NCBI GenBank assembly: GCA_003952965.2
Contig: CM025852.1
Location: forward strand, 14,188,127 to 14,252,126
Origin: Morella rubra
Taxonomy: Eukaryota; Streptophyta; Magnoliopsida; Fagales; Myricaceae
DNA length: 64,000 nt
Direction of reading: 5' to 3'
Part shown: piece by piece, positions 1-10,600 of the stretch
Numbering within the stretch: the first letter of the stretch is position 1
How the letters are laid out: every line of letters begins with the position of its first letter
Position numbers and translations under genes: made by a program
The notes under the pieces: model-generated
What the model was told of the DNA's origin: nothing
Databases searched by the model: none
Seen by the model: the letters and a program-made list of their open reading frames with translations, nothing else

Positions 1-2525
1 TTGTGACTGCCGCTAAAGGTCTATGCCAGCATTTTTTTTTTTTTGCTAGCATTTTAGAACGCCACTATATCAGTTTTAAAAACGCTGCAATAGATACATG
101 TGTAAAAACCTGCGTTTTTTTCTATATTTTCCTATAATAAAAATTTTATTATAAATTTTAATTGATTGATTCAAAAAGAGAAAAGTGTAATAAAACAAAA
201 TATATTTCATCATTGACTAAATAACCACGTCCTACAAGTTTTGCAATAAACACAAATAAGTTCTAAAAGTTTCTCAGTAGTCTAAAAACTAACAAGTAAT
301 GATATTTAACAACAAATAACTATAACTTTAATCCTTAGTAGCTTCAACACCTGCACCAGCACCATCTGCAGCACTATCTGCACCAGCATCATCACTCACC
401 ATCAACATTGTCTGCAATTGCAATATTGAAAAATTAACAAATAATAATGACATGAACAAAGATAAAAATAAATAAATACAAACACAAGAGCTTAGTACAC
501 ACTTAAAATTAAATTAATGGCAGTCTTTATTTATGTTAGTATCTTACCATCAAACTTTTTCCGGCTTGCATGAGATGATTTAGGAATTGATGGTGGAACT
601 TGGTCAGGATTGGGATTGGCAACACTTTGGTTTTCACGTTGCTCCTACAAAAATTAAACAAACAATTAACTAGAAAAATACATAAATAGAATCGATAGTG
701 ATTATGTGAGGGTAAGTAACTAAAATTTCTACCCAAGCTTTAGCCATCATTTGGATTGTAGATTGAAGCGATGAAATTGTAGACTCCATAGTCTTCATTT
801 TATCCCGCATTTTCATCATTTCCTTGTTATTAGAGGATGCGTGTTGAGTGGATATTCTGCTGTTGTTGGTAGGATGAGATGAAGGAGTTGGTCCTAGTCC
901 AACACCTCGAATGCAACCATGTCGTTCTGACCAATCACTTGTGCATAGCGGTCAGATGGTGACCAACTGATGCTGCCACCCATTCTGCATTGGCTCAAAG
1001 TTTGTGAACTTGCAGGATCATTCACTTGAATCTCCTTCATTCGCCTCTGAAAGAATAGAACATACAATTAAATTATGAATTAAAATTTGCACATTCAAAT
1101 CAAAATTGATGTAATAGTGACATACTATTTTCTCTGCTACATCCGGATTCATTGGAGACCCGTCAAAACGTGAATGGACAGCTTTATACAACTCTGCTCG
1201 ATCAATTGGAACTTGTTTCTCTTTTTCCTGCATCACAAACACCATATGGAATGATGAAATTGTAAATTACTTATAAGAATCCTAATAATAACAACTATAC
1301 CAGTAAACAAACTAATTAAGTACTATGTACCAACTCGTGAGCATGACGTGCAAAGCTCCTAGATCCTGCAGTGTGTAGCAATGTTTTGAGCGTTCGGGAA
1401 TGGTTTAATTCAAAGGGAGAGAAACGGTGAATTTTGACATTTTTTAAGACAAGTCAAAGCTCACCGTTTTGAGAATTTTTTTTTTTTAAATTTATAGTTT
1501 TTCAGTTTTTTTAATAATAAGGTATATACATGTTATGCGTTTTTAGTAAATTAAAATCAATTGTAATTTGTAATAGTATTTAAAAATCTTTATACTTAGT
1601 ATTAAATACATAGCATATTATTTTACACTCTTTTTTATAACTAGTATAATAATCTTAATTAAAATAGGTTGGTAGTAATAATATATAATACTTATAATTT
1701 AAAAGTATAATGTCTTCTATATAACATTCCATGATTTGTTATATGTGTTTATCATATAGATGATATGTGCTAATTAACCTAAGTACTTTATATGTATGTA
1801 CCTATATACCTAATGACTAAATCATAGCCTCTAAGACCATATATTAAATTATGTATTTTAATTGCATGAGCTAATCTCTCAATATCTTTTTGTTTGAAAT
1901 TAAATAATATGTCTAATTAAATAGTATTATATTACTAATTATTCAAAATATATATGCTCATTATAAGTATGATAATAGATGTTTTCTAAACTACTTAGAT
2001 TTAGTCAATAAATATGCAATTACCATAACAACCATAGGTATAATTTAAAATATATCATATAACAACTTCAATTTTCATAACAACCCTCTAATTCCATATT
2101 TTATTAAGTAGGTCCTTTAAAATAAAATTTTTCAAATACATGACAAAATAAAATTATATATGAAAAGGAATATAATAATATATAAAATAATTATTAACAT
2201 TAAATAACTTATAATTAATAAATAAAATTATTATTTTTACTTATACCTATAGCAACGTTTGTTGGCACAAATGCTGCTAAAGGTGGGCGATTTAGTGGTG
2301 GTCACAGTGACCACCGCTATAGATACCCAATTTTTAGTAGCGTTTGTGCACAAACGCTGCTAAAAATTAGACCTATAGTGGCAGTTGTGGAAAAACGCCG
2401 CTAGAAGTCAAACTTTTGGCGGCTGAAAAATGCCGCTAAAGAGACTGCCTCTATAGGTGGGTTTTTTTATTTTTTAGCAGCAGCGTTTGTGGACAAACGC
2501 CGTTAAGACCAGTTTTTTTGTAGTG
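1..2525 (-). mobile_element. CACTA-1 DNA transposon, copy A (3' part; left terminus outside window)
   Basis: The right terminus reads ...GTTTTTTTGTAGTG at 2525, followed by AAG (2526-2528). The complete copy B element starts with CACTACAAAAAAAC and is flanked by AAG on both sides, which identifies a CACTA (En/Spm) element with a 3-bp target duplication. Subterminal repeats of the type AAACGC(T/C)GCTA recur near the end (about 2245-2515) in both orientations, as expected for transposase-binding repeats. The interior holds a decayed Ptta/En-Spm-type gene at 328-1250 and AT-rich filler at 1300-2240 in which I see no gene. Confidence 0.9.
328..1250 (-). pseudogene. Ptta/En-Spm plant transposase family gene remnant (PF03004-like), copy A
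   Basis: Minus-strand exons can be traced with plausible GT-AG borders. The first (from 1245) includes RAELYKAVHSRFDGSPMNPD, matching the acidic-basic segment before the DGSP signature of the plant Ptta/En-Spm transposase family. The next carries a PSDRYAQVIG segment and a coiled coil around MMKMRDKMKTMES (about 735-1064). A short basic exon lies at about 550-645. The last exon (328-411) ends in an acidic Ala/Gly-rich tail before TAA. The GPERHGRIRG-like signature is frameshifted here by a one-base deletion but readable in copy B. Only the C-terminal part of the family is present, so the gene is a relic. Known members are CACTA-encoded DNA-binding proteins; function here is inferred lost. Confidence 0.75.
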
Positions 2526-2528
2526 AAG

Positions 2529-3295
2529 GAAGGCTAGTTTTAAGGTGATTGGATGAGAGAAAAACCTAGCAATTTAGATTTGAAATATCTAAGGTGTTTT
2601 TCTCTCTCGATGGGGGCTTAAAAAACAATAATTTGGCATTTTAGAGTTAGATCTCGCTCACCTAAAGTATATAAATGAATCTATTAGTTAGAGTTCAAAT
2701 AGGATTTAGAAACGAATATGAATTTTGAAAATTTATTTTTTTCCCTTGAGGAAGGGTCGAGCGACTATCAAGAGAGCTTCTTCATTTTGAATTAGCTTAA
2801 GCCAGGCAACGGGAATAAGGTAAGCAAACTCTCTTTGTGAAAAGTCACATCATTTGCTCGAGCTAGTTAGGGCATGTATAAGGAGCGAACCCTCTATGTG
2901 AAAATTCACAACATTGGCTAAACGAAATCTCTCTCTAAAATTCCACACCATTTGCTCTATCCAACTAGCACATATTTGGCTGGCGAAACCTCTCTATGGA
3001 AAGCCACATCTTTCAATCAAGCCAGCTAGTGTACATCTGGCGAGCGAGTGCTCTCTATGATGTCTTTACATGGTATGTTCGAGCTTTGGTGAACTCATTA
3101 GAATCTTCATTGTTTAGGTCTTAATGAGATCAACTCTTCATCTTCTTAATTATCACTTATATTTAAGAGACACTAGACACGATACAACTTAATTTCAACT
3201 TTCATTCGACACACACAGAAGAAGCCAATACAAATAGAGACCCACAATATTGATGTGCTTCATTGAAAAAATAATGTGTTATGAAATTTCATATA
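2529..3295. repeat. Old LTR-like host repeat, right part, between CACTA-1 and the Sirevirus (copy A)
   Basis: This stretch is the target into which CACTA-1 inserted. Its first ~210 bases (from GGCTAGTTTTAAGGTGATTG) are clearly paralogous to 60165-60383 near the right end of the window, in the same orientation, with the shared landmark TTAGATCTCG(C/T)TCACCTAA. It also contains a 60-70-bp minisatellite. The composition and the partner sequence at 32695-33151 beside copy B suggest an old LTR of a copia-type element. No coding sequence is visible. Confidence 0.6.
2823..3062. repeat. Minisatellite, 60-70-bp degenerate units, copy A
   Basis: About four degenerate units each contain an aa(c/t)CTCTCT(a/t)TG(t/g)(g)aAA core followed by a (T/C)CACA(T/C)C-like stretch and a GC(C)AGCTAG-like stretch. 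Identical copies occur at 36234-36473 in copy B. The units have diverged from each other by many substitutions, so the array is much older than the duplication. Confidence 0.65.
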
Positions 3296-3300
3296 GATAT

Positions 3301-4480
3301 TGAATGGAATTATTTAAAACTCAATACAACAACAACTGAACCTAGAGGGGGGGGGTGAATAGGTTCTGCAGCTAAAACTTTAAATCTTTTCAATTTAACA
3401 TAACGTTTTCTGCACAAACTACACAAACCAGATCAGTAAGTTCAATACCCACACGTTTTACAACAATGCAAATAATCCAATAGACAACAAATCAATTAAG
3501 TTTGAATCTATATTCAAGATTCTTTCAAAACAAGAACACCTGAAACTTTAGTATATAGTTCACGATTATTAACTCTTTAATCAAGAACAATAATTAACAG
3601 ATCAATCACCACACAAAGACACAAATCTTTTGGTTACGAAGAGAAAATCTCTTGGAAACAAATTCCAAGAGAGAAAAACTCTCCGGGCCTGTAGGCCAGG
3701 TAACGATTTCACTAGCTTTTCAAACTCAAAATACAAGGTGATCCATAGACTCAAGAATACCCAATATCCTAGTCTAACACACTTGATTTCTTACCCGAAC
3801 AACACCATTCGGATCTGCTCCAATGCAGGGAATGAGAACCTCTCATCCATTCAAAAAGCTATCTACCTTTACCTAGCTATTCATACCTTGCCGTCCTCCA
3901 TTGCGAACTCGCAACAACAGCAACACAAACTTGGCACTTGGCACTTGGACCTTCAAGATTTCAGCAACCTCCGAAAGTCTTGAATCTCTTTTGGGGAAAT
4001 AACCACGGTGATCAATCTATAGAACTAAGAATCCTAAAGAGAGGGGTTTATCTTCAAGGCTCCATTCTCAGTTCATACACAAGAAGGCTCAGAAAAATGG
4101 GGGCAGAAACATGCAAGAGAGGTTTCACGTAGAAGGCACGATATTTCTTGATTTTTCTGAACAATCTTTCGTAATAGAATCAAGGGGGTTATAAGCTCTG
4201 GGTGACTACGGTTTTAAGTGGAGGGTCTAAGGCTTTTTGGGTCTTTCATGACGTCATCCATTTAGTTATAAACGGACTAACCAACTTCTGTTGCTGCAGT
4301 GCCCCAAATCGCGCTTCTATCTACTTGCGTCTGACTTCCAGCTAACTTGACATTTCTGGGTAAAAACTCAGCCTTTTACTTCTATCTTCAGTTCTTCATA
4401 GTAGCTTCGAAACACCTTAATATCTCAGGAAATAAACTAAATTACATGTGAAGTATAGCCAACTAAAATAGTCCTTAACA
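3301..4480 (-). repeat. Sirevirus 3' LTR, copy A
   Basis: The LTR is 1,180 bp. Read on the minus strand it begins TGTTAAGGAC and ends CCATTCA, giving the canonical TG...CA ends. It is preceded directly by a polypurine tract. The region near its end in coding orientation carries the stretch reading CCTAGAGGGGGGGG on the plus strand, common near copia LTR borders in plants. Short open frames inside it (for example around 3630-3983) are by-products of LTR sequence. Confidence 0.92.
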
Positions 4481-5049
4481 ATCTCCCCCTTTGGCTAACT
4501 TCATGACAAACAAAAATCCCAACCCCAAGGACATGGATTCTGTTGATCACCACCACAGAACCCATTTACATATGACAAGCCTATGAACTCTATCATAGCC
4601 TATTCTATAACTTCCTGAGATTTTCAAATACCTGCAGCAAACAACTCAGCAAACCACAATATTTATCTTGTTAGATTAAAAATAACATCAATGCAATAGG
4701 AGTTAATTATATATTTTAGGAATACTTCTCTCCCCCTGAGACTAGTATCCCTTCCAAGATAGAGAGAGGATAGAAGGACTCTCCCCCTATGTGTTAGCAT
4801 GTTTATTCAATTTACATAGGATTATAATCAACACTTCATGCTAATCAATCCAATGCAGCACAACATATAACATAGGAATCATAGAAGTTTCAGCAACTTA
4901 ACATAAGGATAATAACGTTCAGCAGACCATACGAAACAGAACAAAAGTGCAACAGATAAAGTGCAGCAGATATAATAAAAGTTCAACCAAAAAGCGCTGC
5001 AAATACAGATCAACAGCAGAACAACAGAGATATACTTACTCCCCCTTTT
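4481..5049 (-). promoter_or_regulatory. Multiple polypurine tracts upstream of the 3' LTR, copy A
   Basis: Four minus-strand purine tracts with a GGGGGAG core are visible: 5039-5049 (AAAAGGGGGAG), 4781-4789, 4729-4737 and the LTR-adjacent 4481-4492 (AAAGGGGGAGAT). The last is placed to prime plus-strand DNA synthesis. Multiplied tracts are characteristic of Sireviruses. The spacer between them has no coding sequence. Confidence 0.8.
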
Positions 5050-5072
5050 GTCAAGAAGGGAGCCAAAGAAAA

Positions 5073-6365
5073 CTAGGCAGAGTTGTCAGCCTCAGAGAGT
5101 GAATGCGCAGTAGTTGCGCCAGCAGAGAGTTCGTTGTCCTCGTCATCCAAGGGCGAGTCAGATCGGTCAGGGTCCTCAACTCCTCCAGCCATACTCGAGG
5201 CACCTTGAGTGCCCACCACATTCAAATGCTTACATATAGTTGCTACATCATTCAGCACTTTGGACAAGGTAAGTTTCATGGTCTGTTGGGTGGCAAGCAA
5301 TGAAGATTGGACAGAGGAAGAAGTGTTTGACCTCTCAGTGAGCAGTTTCAAAGCCTCAACAATATAACTCATATCAGATTGCATGGGGCCTTGACTAGGG
5401 GAGGTAAAGGATTTTTTAAGGCCACGATGAGATTTGCTCTGGTTCAAGGTAGTAGGCCCCAGAGGTTGAGCTAAGTTTCAAGCGGGGCTCATTGCGAGGG
5501 ATGGTAATGCAACTTGAACTCAGAAATTTCATGATGAGACAAGGGTATGGCAGTAAACTTGTGGTGGAGTTAGACTGAAATACCTTGATCATATGAGCAC
5601 ATATGTGTGAGGGCAAATCAATGCTGTCATTCACTAAAAACGCATATAGAAAACGCATGCGTTCATATGATAATTGGGATAAGGATTTTGTCGGAAATAT
5701 ATTAGTAGAGACAATTCTACTAATAATTTGATTTTCCACAGAGAAGAGTTTAGAATTAAACTCTTTGGCTGTAAAGCACATGTTCTTATCAGCAAATAAT
5801 GTGGCCATAGTACTAGGTGAAGGTCGGGCAGAGGCATATAAGGGAATACAGGACGATTCACCCTAGGGATACCTAGGCATTGTGCCAGGAAAGAGGGATG
5901 AACATCTAGAAAGGCTCCACGAAAATAAATGGCAAATGAATTTGTATCAGAGATGGCATGAATGTTGGAGTAAAATTCTCTTACCACCTCCTCAGAGGGA
6001 GGAATTAGTTTGGTGAGGAGGCCTTCCCATCCTCTGGACACAATTTTGTCTGAAAACCGTAAATGCGTCAATTCATCCAGAAGGACTTCCCTCTCCAATA
6101 TGACACCCTTTGTGCTGAATTTCTTTGTATAATGTGACTCGGCCTCAACATTAAGAAACTTGGAAGCAGGTACATTGTCAGGTGAGGCATCACGTTGTTT
6201 TTCCTTTCCTTTATATAAGCGAGATGAGCTTTGAGCCACTTGGCTCTTAGTACGTTTGGAGACTGGTTCATGCACGGGAGAGCCAGGTTGTGGATGAGAT
6301 GATTTGGCAGGAGAGGCTGGCCTTTTCTGAGCATTTTTCACTGCTGCATGTTTTACTCGAGCCAT
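5073..6365 (-). pseudogene. Sirevirus extra ORF (ORF3, 'putative plant transposon protein'-like domain), copy A
   Basis: The start is the ATG at 6365 (MARVKHAAVK), directly after TTTTTTTTTACAG, which looks like a 3' splice site. The product begins with a Lys/Pro/Ser-rich tail. A globular segment follows with landmarks GVILEREVLLDEL, GWEGLLTK, EVVREFYSNIHA and FRGAFLDVHPSFLAQCLGIP. These fit the plant transposon-protein domain (PF20167-like) often carried by plant retroelements. A frameshift near 5810 moves the frame to 5808-5416. The C-terminal part (5447-5073) is a Ser/Thr-rich and coiled-coil-like tail ending in acidic residues. The ORF lies between pol and the polypurine tracts, where Sireviruses carry an optional envelope-like ORF. 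Membrane segments are not evident, so 'envelope' would be a positional label only. Coding is identical in copy B. Confidence 0.6.
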
Positions 6366-7140
6366 CTGTAAAAAAAAATTTATCGTGAGCTTAACAATAA
6401 ATGTTATAGGTAAAAACAAAGATGATGAATAGCCCATTAAATGTACGCTTACAGGGTTACCGAGACTTAGATGTCCAATATTGCAACTTACTATTACCCA
6501 CATGTTAATTTTTGTTTTTAAAATGAATTAATCTATCACCCCATTTTTATACACTTAACCCAAGGACACATTTCATGAAATCTGGATTTTAGTTTTAAGA
6601 ATAACTACTACTGACCCATTACTTTATATAAAATCATTAGTCGAGTAACCTAGATATACCAGAAATTTCAAAGCTAATGACGGATACTGCAAATGGGGAA
6701 ATTTTGAAAACCTAGGTTTATTGAAGTACTAAGTAAGCGGCACAAGTGTAAGCTGGATTAACAAATCCATGTAATAGAGGGAGAAGCACATGCAATAAAT
6801 CAATAAAATACAAAACCCATTAACTAGGAGACAGCTCGAACTGATTTCGGGACCACAAGTAAGTAATTATAAATCTCACATTTAGTCAATATTAAATGAA
6901 GAGAGAGAGAGAGAGAGAGAGAGATTTGTACCTTTTCGTGGACTTAAGAGATGCTTAAACAAAGTGGTGGGGAAAGATTCAAACAAATGCAAGTGGGGAG
7001 AAGTGGGGTAAGCGACAATAGAGAAAATGAAGATGAGCGGCGCAGAGAAGAGGGAGCCAAAGAAAATATCGGAAGGACGTAGGGTTAGTGGGTTCATTAA
7101 GGACATAATGGGAAATTGATGTAAAAAGAACAAAAAGACA
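6366..7140 (-). promoter_or_regulatory. Probable 5' leader and intron of ORF3, copy A
   Basis: On the minus strand, CT-rich sequence typical of plant 5' untranslated leaders (about 7130-6935) reaches a possible splice donor, AAAAG|GTACAAAT, near 6930. It is followed by a (CT)11 tract (GA run at 6901-6923), about 500 bases of AT-rich DNA, and a pyrimidine-rich acceptor immediately before the ORF3 ATG. This suggests a spliced leader with the start codon at the head of exon 2. The transcript model is inference; the splice-like signals are visible. Confidence 0.4.
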
Positions 7141-7149
7141 AAATTATTT

Positions 7150-7640
7150 TAAGTACATGGAGTCTAGACGAAATACCGCATATTGGGCATCCCGAGATAT
7201 CGCACACTTAGAGACGCCTGCAGTCCTGGCCGGTCATCCCAGGCAAACAGGTCTGCCCTGTCGTTCTGGGCTTGTCCCCAGTCATCCCGGCATACAGGTG
7301 CACCTCGGCCATCCCGGGCATACCGAGCTCCCTTGTCTTACTTGTCTTCCCGGGCATATTTGCGCCCCTGACTTACCTGTCTTCCGGGGCAGTTGACTTA
7401 CCAGTCTTGGGCATTGACTTACCAGTCTATTGGGGCATTTTAGCGCTGTCTGACCGGGCTTTTTCTTTTACAAACACACCCGGCCTTGCGGAACTACCCT
7501 GTATCATGGCCTTTGTCCCGGGCATCCTCTCAATACAGGTCTCTCCTGTATTACCGGGCTTGTCCCGTTCATCCCGGTCAGCCCAGGCCCCGAATTTATC
7601 CTGGCTTACAGAGCTTATCCCCGGTCTTATTTTTAAAAAA
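7150..7640 (-). repeat. GC-rich CCGGG-repeat block inside the Sirevirus, copy A
   Basis: This ~490-bp block stands out from AT-rich surroundings. It is built of degenerate units with the recurring words CATCCCGG, CCGGGCAT, CTTGTCCC and TTACC(A/T)GTCT. It lies between the RNase H stop codon and the leader of ORF3. Open frames across it on the plus strand are compositional. Whether it is a captured sequence, a spacer or a CpG-rich promoter for ORF3 cannot be told from sequence alone. Copy B carries it unchanged. Confidence 0.6.
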
Positions 7641-7667
7641 CCACTCCAACATAAGACATAGAACATT

Positions 7668-10600
7668 TTATAACATAATAGATGGTGAAAAATTATTTAA
7701 CTTCCTAAGCAAAGCTTGATTGGCTAGTACATTAAATAAAGCGGAATACCAACAATTATTTTTAGGCATTTGACAAATACCAACAGCTTGCCTTAAACAT
7801 TCAAATCTTGCCGAATCAAGTGGTTTTGTAAATAAATCAGCAAGTTGATTTTCTGTAGGTACATGTTCAATAGAGATAACTTGTTTTTCTACTAAGTCAC
7901 GTATAAAGTGATGCCTAATGTCTATATGCTTTGTTCTTGAGTGCTGTACAGGATTTTTAGAAATATTGATTGCACTCGTATTATCACAATAAACAAGCAT
8001 AGAATCTTGATGAATGTCATAATCATAGAGCATTTGTTTCATCCATAAGAGTTGTGTACAACAACTACCCATGGCTATATATTCGGCCTCAGCAGTTGAC
8101 AAAGATACGAAATGAGTGTTAGATTCTTTAGAGTACCAAATACCATAATCAACAGTACCATTAACATAGCGAATTATTTTCTTCACTGCATCCATATGAG
8201 ATTCTTTGGGATTTGCTTGAAATCTAGCACAAATCCCTACACTAAAAGATATATCTGGTCTGCTAGCAGTTAAGTATAATTCACATCAATTTTACCGAGG
8301 TATTCATTGGTACCTTGGTATGCTTCTTACTGTCTAAACCAAAACGTTTTACTAAGTTCTTTGCATATTTTGACTGAGAGATAAACAGCCCTTCCTTGCA
8401 TTGTTTAATTTGCAGTCCTAGAAAATAATGTAATTCACCTACCATACTCATTTCAAATTCTTTTTTCATGGATTCTGCAAACTCATTAGCAAGTGACTCT
8501 ATTGGTGAACCGAACACTATATCATCTACATATATTTGGCTATTATAAGATGTTTGTTAGTTTTCTTTATAAAGAGAGTGCGATCAGCACCTCCTCTATC
8601 AAACCCTTTTTCAAGCAAATATGTGGTTAATCTTTCGTACCAAGCTCTAGGAGCTTGTTTTAACCCATAGAGAGCTTTCTTAAGCTTGAAAACATGATTA
8701 GGATACTTAGGATCTATAAATCCTTTTGGTTGTTCTACAAACACTTCTTCTTGCAGAATACCATTTAAAAATGCGGATTTTACATCCATTTGATATAATT
8801 TAAAACCCATTGAACAAGATATGCTAATAAAATTCGAATGGATTCTAATCTTGCTACTGGTGCAAAGTTTCATCGAAATCGATGCCTTCTATTTGAGAGT
8901 AGCCTTGAGCTACAAGGGGCTTTATTTCTAACGACTACACCATTTTCATCAGATTTGTTCTTATAGATCCATTTTGTACCAATAATATTGTTATTAGTAG
9001 GTCTAGGTACTAAATACCACACATCATTCCTAATGAATTGATTTAGCTCTTCATGCATGGCATTAACCCAACATTCATCCTTTAAAGCCTCATTAATATT
9101 TTTCGGTTCAACCAAAGACACATAGCATGATATGAAATTTGGTTTAGAACTCTACCTCTTAACCTCATACCTTCATTTATCTGACCAATGACATTTTGTT
9201 TAGGATGATTCAGTTTCACTCGTGAAGAGGGTTCTTTAGCTTCATCAGAGTCAGAGTCTTTGTTTCCATCAGATTCTGTGTCAACTTGATCATCATTTTC
9301 CTCAGTTAATTCTGAATGCTCTGTAGCTTCATGCTCTTCTTCAACCTGATTTTCTTGTTTCTCAACAGTATTCTCAAGCTCATTCAGGTTAGTAGCATCA
9401 TATAAATCATCATCTATTTTAACATTAATGGTTTCCATAACAGTGAGAGTACGTAGATTAAAAACTCGATAAGCCCTACTAGATGATGAATATCCTAAAA
9501 ATATTCCTTCATCACTACGTGTGTCAAATTTACCTAAGTTTTCTCTATCACGTAGAATGTAACACTTACTACCAAATATTTTAAAATACTTCACTGTAGG
9601 TCTTTTTCATACCATATTTCATAAGGCGTTTTATGAGTTTTAGGACGAAGATAGACACGATTTATAATATGACATGCAGTGTTTATTGCTTCACCCCAAA
9701 ATTTTTGGGCAATACTTTACTATGAAGCATAACCGAGCCATTTCTTGAAGGACTCGGTTTTTCCTTTCTACTACTCCGTTTTGCTGTGGAGTAATGGGTG
9801 CTGAAAATTCTTTATGTATTCCTTCTTCATGGCAAAATGTTTGTAAGCTTGAATTATCGAACTCTGTCCCATGGTCACTTCGAATTCTTAAAATTTTACA
9901 TCCTTGTTCATTTTTCAAACGATTACAAAGTCTTTTAACCTTCTCAAAGGTTTCAGACTTGTCTCTTAGTAACTCAATCCAGGTATACCTGGAGAAATCA
10001 TCTACTACAACAAGTATGTATTTTCTGCCACCAAGACTTTCAGTCCTTGTTGGCCCCATTAAGTCCATATGCAATAATTCTAAACATTTCGAAGTACGAA
10101 TATTAGTTGTCTTCTTATGAGATGTTCTAACTTGTTTGCCAAGTTGACATGGTCCACAAACTTTGTCAACTATCTTAGCTAATTTAGGAACACCATCAAC
10201 TATACTAGAAATGTTCGATAAGTCTCTATAATTTAAGTGACCTAATCTTTGATGCCAAAGTTGAGATATATCAATTTTTGAACTATTACATGATACATCA
10301 GCATTAATAACTAGTCCATAACAATTATCCGATGTACGAGTTCCACTAAAAATGGATTTACCTTTAGAATCAATCACCGAACAATTATTTTTGGTGAATT
10401 TAACATCAAGACCAGCATCACATATCTGACTTATGCTTAATAAATTCGATTTTAAACCTTGCACATAGAACACATCATTAAAAATCAAATTGCCAGGGAG
10501 AGTTATAGATCCTTTACCAAGAATTTCAGACTTGTTTCCATCTCCAAAAGTTACAGCACCTCCTTTGCTATCTTTAAAAGTTGTGAAGAGACTTTTATCT

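Noticed and set aside
3630-4132. Open frames in the LTRs (also near 12882, 37041 and 46292)
   Set aside because: They lie wholly inside Sirevirus LTRs, differ between the LTRs of one element and have no start context or domain; they are LTR sequence.
7157-7661. Pro/Ser/Gly-rich plus-strand open frames
   Set aside because: They arise from the GC-rich CCGGG repeat composition, overlap each other in several frames and have no recognisable product.
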